Assembly (NCBI GenBank): GCA_017397695.1 | Contig: JAFQIF010000036.1 | Span: 1-25,379 of the forward strand | Source: Clostridia bacterium | GTDB taxonomy: Bacteria; Bacillota_A; Clostridia; Christensenellales; Aristaeellaceae | Length of the DNA stretch: 25,379 nucleotides | Reading direction: 5' to 3' | Shown here: one piece after another, positions 7,290-14,861 of the stretch | Position numbering within the stretch: the first letter of the stretch is position 1 | How the letters are laid out: each line of letters opens with the position of its first letter | Position numbers and translations under genes: made by a program | The notes under the pieces: model-generated | Told to the model about the DNA's origin: nothing | The model's input: the letters and a program-made list of their open reading frames with translations, nothing else | Databases searched by the model: none

Positions 7290-8117
7290 ATGAGAAAGAA
7301 AGTGATGATATTGTGTGCGATGCTGCTCACGCTGGCGGCTGCCTGTGCCAAGGCGGATCATCTGCGCGTGGATTTTTATGATATGGGCAAGGCTGACGCT
7401 ATGCTCATTACGACGCCATCCGGCGTGCGTATCCTCATCGATACCGGCACGAACAAGGGCGGCAAGGCGCTGGTGGAGCGCTTTGAAAAAGAGGGAATCG
7501 ACGCCATCGATACCCTGATCATCACTCATTACGACAAGGATCATGTCGGCGGCGCGGATAAGATTCTGGAGGAGATCGCCGTTCGCCAGGTGATCATGCC
7601 GGTATATAATAAGGAAAGCAAGCAGCATACGCAGTTCATGGAGGCGCTTGCGGCCCAGCCGGATATTCAGACCTTCCCGATGGAGATCAAATCGGATATG
7701 GCCATGCAGTCCGACGACGGGGTGAAGATGACCCTGACTGCCGCGCAGAAAAAGAGCTACGGCCGGGATGAGGAAAACGACTTTTCCCTCGCCGTACGCC
7801 TGAGTTACGGCGATACGAAGTTCTTCTTCGCCGGCGATGCAGAAGCGCCCCGGCAAAAGGAACTGCTGGAGGAGGGCGACGTCAAGTGCGATGTGCTCAA
7901 GGTGCCCTACCACGGGCGGCTGGTGGCTACAAGCGAAGCCTTCCTCACCGAGGCCGCGCCGAAGATTGCCTATATCACCGATGACGACGAGGAGCCTGCC
8001 AGCGAGGATGTGATCCGCATGCTTGAGCAGCTGGGCGCGGATGTGTATTCCTCCCGCGAGGACGGCACGGTTACGGTGCTCTCGGATGGACAGAATGTGT
8101 GGACAGAAAAATCATGA
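7290..8117 (+). CDS. Exported ComEC-like metallo-beta-lactamase-fold hydrolase
   Basis: The 275-residue protein begins with a signal peptide (hydrophobic core 5-18, likely cleavage after ACAKA near 22) and then a metallo-beta-lactamase domain of the ComEC/Rec2 C-terminal type. The motif THYDKDHVGG holds H80, D82, D84 and H85, with Asp where classical enzymes have a second His, as is common in ComEC-like members. FAGDAE supplies the GD motif and PYHG the later His. Such domains hydrolyse phosphodiesters; the free-standing exported form may act on extracellular DNA or cell-wall polymers, but the substrate is not shown. No membrane competence domain is attached. GAGGG lies seven bases before the ATG. 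No promoter is evident, so read-through from upstream is likely. A perfect terminator follows. Confidence 0.88.
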   Translation: MRKKVMILCAMLLTLAAACAKADHLRVDFYDMGKADAMLITTPSGVRILIDTGTNKGGKALVERFEKEGIDAIDTLIITHYDKDHVGGADKILEEIAVRQVIMPVYNKESKQHTQFMEALAAQPDIQTFPMEIKSDMAMQSDDGVKMTLTAAQKKSYGRDEENDFSLAVRLSYGDTKFFFAGDAEAPRQKELLEEGDVKCDVLKVPYHGRLVATSEAFLTEAAPKIAYITDDDEEPASEDVIRMLEQLGADVYSSREDGTVTVLSDGQNVWTEKS

Positions 8118-8122
8118 CTGCG

Positions 8123-8155
8123 AAGCCCGGGCGGCATAGCCGCCCGGGCTTTTTC
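8123..8155 (+). terminator. Intrinsic terminator after the MBL-fold hydrolase gene
   Basis: A perfect 13-bp stem (AAGCCCGGGCGGC at 8123-8135, complement at 8139-8151) with an ATA loop and a T-rich tail, six bases after the stop codon. Confidence 0.95.
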
Positions 8156-8223
8156 TTTACCCGGCTCCCTTTTTTGGATGTTATATAAGTTTTAAGTTTC
8201 TTTAACAATTTTCCAAAATGGTA

Positions 8224-8251
8224 TTGACAGTACACCCCCCCCCGGTATACT
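8224..8251 (+). promoter_or_regulatory. Promoter of the surface-protein gene with a poly-C spacer
   Basis: TTGACA (8224-8229) is a perfect -35 box and TATACT (8246-8251) a near-perfect -10 box. The 16-base spacer contains nine consecutive C (8235-8243). One extra C would give the optimal 17-base spacing. Homopolymers in this position make promoter strength vary by slipped-strand mispairing in known phase-variable outer-membrane genes of Neisseria (porA, fetA, opc). Confidence 0.8.
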
Positions 8252-8300
8252 TGCTGTTATAAGATAAAAATGCTCAGATTATGAGAATGGGGTGGATTGT

Positions 8301-11300
8301 ATGATGAAGAAGCTGGTTGCTCTGACGCTGGCTGCCCTAATGCTGCTCAATCCGATGACGGCGTTTGCCGTGGAATGGAGCGCCATCGTGGAAGTGCTGG
8401 ACGCGCAGCGCGCCTACAACGAGGGCGGCGTGGTTGCCTCTGTCGATGAGTATGACAATGTCGTGATCACCCAGGGTGAGATCGAGAATTTCTACCATGA
8501 CAGCAGGTTTGCGTCTTATACCTTCGCGGATACTGTCGTCATCGGCGGTGAAACCTTCCATATTTTCGTCGGCGAGTCTGAGACCGTTACCGTGGATATC
8601 CAGTCCGGCGCGATCGTTTCCGTGCAGGAAGCGAATATCTCTGCGGGCAGCGATACCACTGTGACGCTCAACAACGCGGGCGAAATCAAGACGGACGCGA
8701 TGTTCGCTAACAGCCATATCGGCGGCACGGTGATCGTGAACAACGAGGGAACCATCACCGTCGAGGATGAATTCGGCATAATGGGCGGCCCGAACGAGGA
8801 TGATGACGAAGTGGCGGGCGAAATCGCTTCCATCACCACGCTCAATAACGAGGGCATCTTGACCGCGGAGAACCTGTGGGGCTGGTCTCACGACAACGCC
8901 ACGGTTTCCGTGAACAACTCCGGCACCATCAATATGGAAGTCGGCGAGCACGAGAACGAGAGCGAGGATGAGGAAGGCCCGGGCAACGTGCAGATGATGG
9001 CCGACGGTTCCGGCAATCTGGCTGTGAACAACTCCGGCACCATCAACGGCAATGTGGATATCAGCATGGGTTGGGAAGATGAAACTGCGGACGCTGTCGG
9101 CACCGGTTCCATCACCAACAGCGGCACCATCAACGGCCATGCCAACTCCTGGATTCATGACGACGCCAATTCTGTGATCGAAAACAGCGGCACGGTGAAC
9201 GGGGTGACGGATTCCTTCGCCCATGATACCGCGGATACCAGCGTGATCAACACCGATACCGGCGTTGTGAACGGCGGCAGCAGTATCGGCACCGAGAACG
9301 GCACTGCCTCCTTGGAGAATGCCGGCGCCATTACCGGCGAGAATGTTTCTGTCAGCTCCGACGGAGCGGGCAATGCGTCCTTCGTCAATTCCGGTACGAT
9401 TGACGTCGAGTGGCGTGTTAATGTCGAATCTCAGGGTTCCGGCGAAGCGACCTTCAGCAATACCGGCGATATCAACGGAGGCGAGCGCTTTGATCTGAAC
9501 AGCTGGAACAGCGGCTCTGTCACCGGCACCAATGAGGGCACCATCTCCGCCGATTGGCTGGCTTTCGGCTCCGCCGATAATTCCGAAACCTCCTTCACCA
9601 ACGAAGGTACGCTGAACGCCGAACACAATACGGATGTTTGGGTCGGTGATTACGTGTACGACGAGAATTATGCAGGTTTCAACCCGGATGACAGCAGCAC
9701 CACTTCTTTCGTCAACAACGGCGAAATCAACAACGAAGGATTCAATGCTGCGATCCATGAAAACGGCTCCCTGTCCATCGTCAATGGCGCTGAAGGCGTG
9801 ATCAACAGCACGCCGAACGCGGACGGCGAGGGTGGCGGCGTGTATATCAACAACCCCGGCACCGGCGTGGATACCTCCCTGACCATGGAGAACGCCGGCA
9901 CGCTGAACGGCGAGTATGTCGGCATCGGCATCCAGAAGGGCGGCGAAGCGTCCTTCTCCAACAGCGGTACCATCAACAGCAGCGTGGACGCCTGGGCGGG
10001 TACCTCCGATGAGACCGCCGATCCGGCCAGCGGCACGGTAAGCATGAGCAACAGCGGCGAGATCGCGGGCGGCATGTATTTTAACAGCGAAGAAGGCAGC
10101 ACGCTGGATGTGACCGTGAGCAACAGCGGTACCCTCGGCGAGGAAATCGCCGGCGATGTGACCGGCAGCGTGACTGCGACCAACGACGGCACGGTGGAAG
10201 GCATCTTTATCAACGGCTACGGCGACAACGAAGTGGTTGTTGAGAACAACGGCACCATCAACGGCCGCGGCGGCGTGGCTTCTCATGACGGCGCGAACGC
10301 GACCTTCGTCAACAACGGCGAAGTGCTCGATCACATCTATGTCGAATCCATTAACGGTGATACGACCGTTGAAAACAACGGCACTACCGGCAACCTGTGG
10401 ACCTGGTCCGATGGCGACGCTTCCATGACTGCGACCAACAACGGCAGCGTTGAAGGAGACTTCTTTCTGGACGCCCTCAACGGTACCGTCATCGATGCGA
10501 CCAACAACGGTTACATCGGCCAGAAGTTCGGCGCCAACGCCTACGACGAATCCAGCGTGACCCTCACCAATACCGCTGCTGGTACCATTGGCGACGGCCT
10601 GGCCAACGGCGTGGATGAGGAAGGCAACGAGCTGCCGCCGGACGGCATCTGGGGCGGCGCGTTTGGCAATGCATCCGTGAACGTCAAGAACGAAGGAGCC
10701 ATCAATGGCGAGGTTGGCGGCGGCGCATATGAGGAAGGCTCTGCTGTCATTGAGAATACCGGCTCTGCCACCAGCGCCTGGATTGATTCTTACGGCAACG
10801 CGAATGTGAGCTTCACCACCGGCAATGTCAGCGGCACCACCTCTGTGGCCGGCGATAAGGACGTGACCATCGTGATCACCACCGGCGACGGCGTGGTCAG
10901 CGCGGATAAGCTGGCCGATGTGCTTGCGTCCAGCGTGGATATGAGTCAGTTCAGCGGCAAGGTGGATGTGTATACCGCTGCGGAAAACGGCGATCTGACC
11001 GCCTATTACGCCATCGATGAGAATGGCAACGTGGTCATGCTCGAGAAGTACGTGTTTGAAGATAACGGTCCTCAGGTCATGACCAAGGAGCGCATCCGCC
11101 ACGATATGGAGGAGAAGCGCAAGGCGCAGGCGATCGGCGGCGTTTACGGCAGCCCGTACTGGCTCAAGCAGCTCTATCTGGGCTACAACAGCCTGAATCT
11201 GCGACTGTTCAGCGGCGACAAGCAGCTGCTGTTCAAGGAGAATCTGAGCTGGCTGGTTGAGGAGCAGTCCAAGCTGCTGACCCTGACTGCCAGAACCGAG

Positions 11301-11669
11301 GATACCAGCAGCCTGATGATGCGCCTGGACGGCGAAGTCATTGATATCCTGGAGCGTGCGGAGATTTCCAAGATTGCGATCAAGGACTATCTGGGCAATC
11401 CGTTCATGGAGTATTCCGTGGAGGATCTCAAGGGTGCGCGTGCGCTGTACAACCTTGAGCGCGAGGATTACATCGTGGTCGGCGCTGCGGATGCGGACGT
11501 TATGAAGATCGGCGCGGATGGAAAGATCGTTCCGATCGAGGGCGAGGAAGCTGCGGCCAAGGCTGCCGAAGCGGCCGAGACTGCTGAGGCTGAGGCGGCC
11601 GAGGAAGTCGCTGACGAGGCGAACAAGGCAGAAACCGAAGAAACTGCACAGGAAGATACCGCTGCGTAA
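8301..11669 (+). CDS. Large exported repeat protein, beta-helix-like adhesin candidate
   Basis: The 1122-residue acidic protein starts with a signal peptide (MMKKLVALTLAALMLLNPMTAFA). Residues about 30-860 are dozens of short imperfect repeats of the type NSGTINGxxx / NNGEIxxxx / NEGTLxxx, spaced roughly 17-35 residues. This is the Asn/Gly/Thr-rich pattern of right-handed beta-helix passengers in autotransporter-type adhesins. Residues about 865-1080 form a different, non-repetitive region (VEEQSKLLTLTARTEDTSS, DYLGNPFMEYSVEDLKGAR) that I do not recognise. The last 40 residues are an Ala/Glu tail. There is no autotransporter barrel, LPxTG, SLH or choline-binding repeat, so the anchoring route is unknown. 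ATG 8301 or 8304 follows GGGGTGG; both give the same signal peptide. It has its own poly-C promoter and a strong terminator. Confidence 0.88.
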   Translation: MMKKLVALTLAALMLLNPMTAFAVEWSAIVEVLDAQRAYNEGGVVASVDEYDNVVITQGEIENFYHDSRFASYTFADTVVIGGETFHIFVGESETVTVDIQSGAIVSVQEANISAGSDTTVTLNNAGEIKTDAMFANSHIGGTVIVNNEGTITVEDEFGIMGGPNEDDDEVAGEIASITTLNNEGILTAENLWGWSHDNATVSVNNSGTINMEVGEHENESEDEEGPGNVQMMADGSGNLAVNNSGTINGNVDISMGWEDETADAVGTGSITNSGTINGHANSWIHDDANSVIENSGTVNGVTDSFAHDTADTSVINTDTGVVNGGSSIGTENGTASLENAGAITGENVSVSSDGAGNASFVNSGTIDVEWRVNVESQGSGEATFSNTGDINGGERFDLNSWNSGSVTGTNEGTISADWLAFGSADNSETSFTNEGTLNAEHNTDVWVGDYVYDENYAGFNPDDSSTTSFVNNGEINNEGFNAAIHENGSLSIVNGAEGVINSTPNADGEGGGVYINNPGTGVDTSLTMENAGTLNGEYVGIGIQKGGEASFSNSGTINSSVDAWAGTSDETADPASGTVSMSNSGEIAGGMYFNSEEGSTLDVTVSNSGTLGEEIAGDVTGSVTATNDGTVEGIFINGYGDNEVVVENNGTINGRGGVASHDGANATFVNNGEVLDHIYVESINGDTTVENNGTTGNLWTWSDGDASMTATNNGSVEGDFFLDALNGTVIDATNNGYIGQKFGANAYDESSVTLTNTAAGTIGDGLANGVDEEGNELPPDGIWGGAFGNASVNVKNEGAINGEVGGGAYEEGSAVIENTGSATSAWIDSYGNANVSFTTGNVSGTTSVAGDKDVTIVITTGDGVVSADKLADVLASSVDMSQFSGKVDVYTAAENGDLTAYYAIDENGNVVMLEKYVFEDNGPQVMTKERIRHDMEEKRKAQAIGGVYGSPYWLKQLYLGYNSLNLRLFSGDKQLLFKENLSWLVEEQSKLLTLTARTEDTSSLMMRLDGEVIDILERAEISKIAIKDYLGNPFMEYSVEDLKGARALYNLEREDYIVVGAADADVMKIGADGKIVPIEGEEAAAKAAEAAETAEAEAAEEVADEANKAETEETAQEDTAA

Positions 11670-11679
11670 TGCGCAAATC

Positions 11680-11707
11680 AAAGGACCGCCGGAAGGCGGT
11701 CCTTTTT
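11680..11707 (+). terminator. Intrinsic terminator of the surface-protein gene
   Basis: AAAGGACCGCC (11680-11690) pairs perfectly with GGCGGTCCTTT (11695-11705) around a GGAA loop and runs into T residues, ten bases after the stop codon. Confidence 0.95.
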
Positions 11708-11715
11708 GCGTGTAA

Positions 11716-12130
11716 TGGGGATATTTAGTTCACTAAGCAACATGAAGCCGCCGCGAAGCGAAGAAGGGAGTCTGAGGGATGAAATCCCTCAGGCAGGTTT
11801 GGGCGGCAGCCCAACGTTCCCATGCGCGAAGCGCTGGATAAACAAGAAGCTCAGCGGAGCCATTAGGCGACAATTGAGCTTCCTGTATACTTCATCAGTG
11901 CGTTTTTCATTGAGCGTAACAGGCTACGCGCTCAATATAAATCACGCTTAAGAAGTATAGCGGAATCGTAATTGTCGCCTTCGGCTTCGCTCCGATTCTT
12001 GCTTTATTCTTCGATTGGGTTACGTTGGGGATTTCATCCCCAAACCCCTGACAAGGGATTTCATCCCTTGACCCTTCTTCGCTTCGCGGTGGTTTCAAGA
12101 CTCCTTAATGAACTTTCTATCCCTTTTGTT
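11716..12130. repeat. Complete two-armed copy of the dispersed structured repeat
   Basis: This fills the 500-base gap between two convergent genes. The left arm (11716-11887) is an inverted, diverged relative of the right arm (11963-12130). Both share the order AGTTCAxTAA, CCGCCGCGAAGCGAAGAAGGG, two hairpins, and GGCGACAATT, read outward from the adjacent gene. The hairpins are TGAGGGA/TCCCTCA at 11773-11791 and TTGGGC/GCCCAA at 11799-11814 in the left arm, and 12025-12043 and 12052-12070 in the right arm. A central imperfect inverted repeat (11889-11961: TATACTTC and ATTGAGCG, answered by CGCTCAAT and GAAGTATA) joins the arms. Short ORFs in it follow the repeat sequence itself and look spurious. 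The function is unknown. Confidence 0.88.
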
Positions 12131-12135
12131 CAACA

Positions 12136-12163
12136 AAAAGAAGCTGCCGAAGCAGCTTCTTTT
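12136..12163. terminator. Terminator of the hydrogenase operon
   Basis: A perfect 12-bp stem (AAAAGAAGCTGC at 12136-12147, complement at 12152-12163). Read on the minus strand the loop is TTCG and the 3' arm ends in a T run, so it suits the operon transcribed from 17039. It lies eight bases beyond the hydrogenase stop codon. Confidence 0.93.
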
Positions 12164-12170
12164 ATTCCGT

Positions 12171-13589
12171 TCACAGCATGGAAATCGCATCGGAGATCGT
12201 CTTTTCGAACGCCTCCTGGCCGTACTTGTCCACCTGCGTCTTGTCCTTGGGACCGTGGGTCAGGCAGCCCGCGCCGCCGATGCAGCCGCCGGAGCACGCC
12301 ATGCCCTCGATGAAGTTCGCAGCGAGCGCGTTCTTGCTCTTCTTGAGCAGCGCAATCTTGCAGGCTTCGATGCCATCACAGACCTCGGGCTTGATCTCAA
12401 AGTCGATGTTCTGCTCCTTGAGCGCCTGTACGGCGGCGTCGGTCAGGCCGCCGCTGCGCGCGAAGATGCGGCCGAAGTAGGACGCGTTGTCCAGCACATC
12501 CTCCTCAAGATTCTTGATATCGAACTCACGGCTGTCAAAGAGCGCCTGAAGTTCCTCGAAGGTGAGCACGGCGTCGATGTAGGGACGGACGTCCTCGCGC
12601 TGCATCTCCATCTTCTTGGCCGTGCACGGGCCGATAAAGACGATCTTGGCCGTCGGGTCGGTGCCCTTGATGTACTTGCCCATCGCCGCCATCGGGGACG
12701 GGTTGTGGGAAATATACTGCGTGAGCGCCGGGAAGGCGGACTTGATGTACTGCACAAAGCCCGGGCAGCAGGAGCTGGTCACAAAGCCCTTTTCCGCAAT
12801 CTCCTTGCTCTCCCACATGGCAACCATATCCGCGCCCAGCGCGGCCTCAACGACCGTGTGGAAGCCCATCTTCTTCAGGCCTGTGATCACCTGGCCCAGC
12901 TTGGCATAGGTGAACTGGCTGGCGATGGACGGGGCGACCACGGCATATACCTTGTAGTTCGCGCCGAATGCGCCGTCGCGCAGGATGTTGATCACATCCA
13001 CGATCTGGCTCTTGTCCATGATCGCGCCGAACGGGCACTGGTATACGCATGCGCCGCAGGAGATGCACTTCTCGTTGTCGATAGCGGCAGCATTGTCGCT
13101 GTTGATGGAAATCGCCTTCACCTTGCAGGCCGTCTGGCAGGGACGCTGGTGATGGATGATGGCGGTATACGGGCAGACCTTGGCGCACTGGCCGCATTCC
13201 ACGCACTTCGTCTTGTCGATATGGGCGACATGGTTGTGATCGAAGGTAATCGCGCCGCGCTTGCACACATCCTCGCAGCGATGGGCCAGACAGCCGCGGC
13301 AGGAAGCTGTGACCTCGTAGCCGGCGGCCGGGCACTCGTCGCAGGCGATATCGATAACTTCGATGACGTTGTTGTTGTTCTTGTCGCCGCCCATGGCGAT
13401 CTTCACACGCTCACCGAGGATTGCGCGCTCTTTGAATACGCAGCAGCGCATGGTCGGCTCCTTGCCGGGGGCGATGATCTTGGGAATATTGAGCACGTTC
13501 TCCAGCAGCGTGCCGTTCCAGGCGTCGCGCGCAACCTCACGCAGAACCTTGTATTTGAGGTATTGTACCTTTGTATCGAATTTTCTCAT
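12171..13589 (-). CDS. Monomeric [FeFe] hydrogenase, group B-like
   Basis: The 472-residue enzyme should interconvert protons and H2 using ferredoxin-type electrons in the cytoplasm. Its N-terminal region carries a Cys set (C83, C86, C97, C100, C105, C109) typical of group B-type enzymes, then two [4Fe-4S] sites (C129/132/135/139 and C175/178/181/185) with extra C151 and C155. The H-cluster motifs are all present: TSSCCPGFV (C274, C275), GPCTAKKMEMQ (C322) and EGMACSGGCIGG (C432, C436). C274 corresponds to the proton-relay Cys, so a catalytically active site is expected. No maturase genes (hydE, hydF, hydG) are in the window. It is the last gene of the operon, 99 bases after the phosphatase, and followed by a terminator. 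Assignment to group B rests on motif pattern, not on a tree. Confidence 0.9.
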   Translation of the reverse strand: MRKFDTKVQYLKYKVLREVARDAWNGTLLENVLNIPKIIAPGKEPTMRCCVFKERAILGERVKIAMGGDKNNNNVIEVIDIACDECPAAGYEVTASCRGCLAHRCEDVCKRGAITFDHNHVAHIDKTKCVECGQCAKVCPYTAIIHHQRPCQTACKVKAISINSDNAAAIDNEKCISCGACVYQCPFGAIMDKSQIVDVINILRDGAFGANYKVYAVVAPSIASQFTYAKLGQVITGLKKMGFHTVVEAALGADMVAMWESKEIAEKGFVTSSCCPGFVQYIKSAFPALTQYISHNPSPMAAMGKYIKGTDPTAKIVFIGPCTAKKMEMQREDVRPYIDAVLTFEELQALFDSREFDIKNLEEDVLDNASYFGRIFARSGGLTDAAVQALKEQNIDFEIKPEVCDGIEACKIALLKKSKNALAANFIEGMACSGGCIGGAGCLTHGPKDKTQVDKYGQEAFEKTISDAISML

Positions 13590-13688
13590 GGATTCCTCAC
13601 TTTATAAACTACGCAGAATTTCTTGCTGCGAGCACCGAAGTCCTGATATGATGGAAAGAACTTCGGAGGTGGAAGTGCGCACTGCGCA

Positions 13689-14861
13689 CTAGAAGTAGCT
13701 GACCTTGATGCGCTTGCCCATCTTCTTGAGGCAGCCGCTCAGCTCCTCAACCAGGTTCATCTTGATGTTGAAGTTGATGGGCAGATCGGGATTCTGATGC
13801 GCAGGGTTGACCGCGCGGCCAACGTAGAAGTTGATGTCTGTCGCCTCTTCAAAGAGCAGGCGGGCGATCAGCGAAGCGCCGTCGCGCTTCATGCTCCAGT
13901 CCTCGTAGAGCGCGTTGCTCTCCAGGTAATCGCGGGCATACTCCACAACCTTGTTCACCGTGATCACGCCCTCGGTCACCAGATCCACACCCTCGATCTC
14001 GGCGATCGGCGGCACGTCGCTGCGCTCAAAGGAGAGAGAAGCGCGCAGCGGCTTGCCCAGATACTTGGCGGCGATGGAAGAGGTGGTGCCGCCGCAAACG
14101 ATATGCTTGCCCTCCTTGGAGAAGAACAGGCTCATCATGCGGTTGCAGTCGTCGCGGTTGCTGGGCGGGCCAAAGAGCATGTTCATCGGCACGCGCTTGC
14201 GCACGCGCACGATACAGGCCGTGGCGTCGTCGCCGGGCTTGCCGCCGTAGAGCTTGTTCACCTCGTCGATGAGGATGGTGGAAAGCGTCTTGGCAGTATA
14301 TCCGGCTACGGACATCGTCTCCATGAAGTTGGCGATATCCTCGCGCTTCCAGCCAAAGTTGTAGCTCATGCCGATGCCGGCATGCGGGCAGCCGTCGCTC
14401 ATGGCGATGAAGATGTCATTCTCCTGCAGCTTGATGACGGACTTGTAAATCTTCTTGCCGTCGATGTTCATCTCTGTGCGCGGGTATTCGAAGTTCCGTT
14501 CGTTGCGGATGAGAATGACCTGCGGATTGTCGTACTGGATGAGCTCGGCAGTTTCGTTGTTGAGCAGGTGGATGATGGTGAAAGTGGAATAGGCGACGCC
14601 GCGCACCGAGCATACGGGCAGCGTGGCGGCGATGGCGGAAACGCATTCCTCAATCGGCAGGCCCTCGGCGAGCATCGTGGAGATGATCTTGGAGGTCAGC
14701 GTGGAGAGAATGCTCGCCTTCACGCCGCTGCCCAGGCCGTCGGCCAGAACGATGACGGAGGAACCGTCGCCCTGTTCCACGATGTCGACGTGGTCGCCGC
14801 AAAGCTGCTCGCCGACATGGTTGATACTCTTGTATCCGATATCCGCGCAAAGATCATTCAT
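13689..14861 (-). CDS. SpoIIE/PP2C-family protein phosphatase in a hydrogenase operon
   Basis: The 390-residue protein has a SpoIIE-type PP2C domain in residues 1 to about 222, with metal-binding acidic motifs VLADGLGSG (D41), AMSDGCPHAG (D156) and GKPGDDATACIV (D211, D212). Such enzymes remove phosphate from Ser/Thr, classically on anti-anti-sigma proteins. Residues about 225-390 form a second region found next to this domain that I cannot name. There is no transmembrane segment or sensor of its own. Its ATG overlaps the end of the sensory hydrogenase gene by eight bases (ATGAATGA), so the two products are made together and HydS is the natural upstream partner. No STAS or anti-sigma gene lies in the window, so its substrate must be elsewhere. 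Confidence 0.9.
   Translation of the reverse strand: MNDLCADIGYKSINHVGEQLCGDHVDIVEQGDGSSVIVLADGLGSGVKASILSTLTSKIISTMLAEGLPIEECVSAIAATLPVCSVRGVAYSTFTIIHLLNNETAELIQYDNPQVILIRNERNFEYPRTEMNIDGKKIYKSVIKLQENDIFIAMSDGCPHAGIGMSYNFGWKREDIANFMETMSVAGYTAKTLSTILIDEVNKLYGGKPGDDATACIVRVRKRVPMNMLFGPPSNRDDCNRMMSLFFSKEGKHIVCGGTTSSIAAKYLGKPLRASLSFERSDVPPIAEIEGVDLVTEGVITVNKVVEYARDYLESNALYEDWSMKRDGASLIARLLFEEATDINFYVGRAVNPAHQNPDLPINFNIKMNLVEELSGCLKKMGKRIKVSYF

Noticed and set aside
8301..11669. A classical type V autotransporter
   Set aside because: The C-terminus has no beta-barrel or terminal aromatic residue, and nothing else in the window indicates an outer membrane.
8337..11681. A very long open frame on the minus strand opposite the surface-protein gene
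   Set aside because: It mirrors the repetitive plus-strand gene, is rich in His/Ala/Val/Arg without any recognisable domain, has no ribosome site, and runs through the plus-strand terminator.
11907..12098. Short ORFs beginning MKPPRSEEGS in the dispersed repeat
   Set aside because: They follow the repeat sequence wherever it occurs, lack ribosome sites, and one version is simply read as the tail of yqeC; the conserved feature is the hairpins, not a reading frame.
11716..12130. An insertion sequence or classical MITE
   Set aside because: No transposase, no clean terminal inverted repeats and no obvious target duplication were seen; the orientation relative to gene ends fits a 3'-associated element better, though mobility is not excluded.
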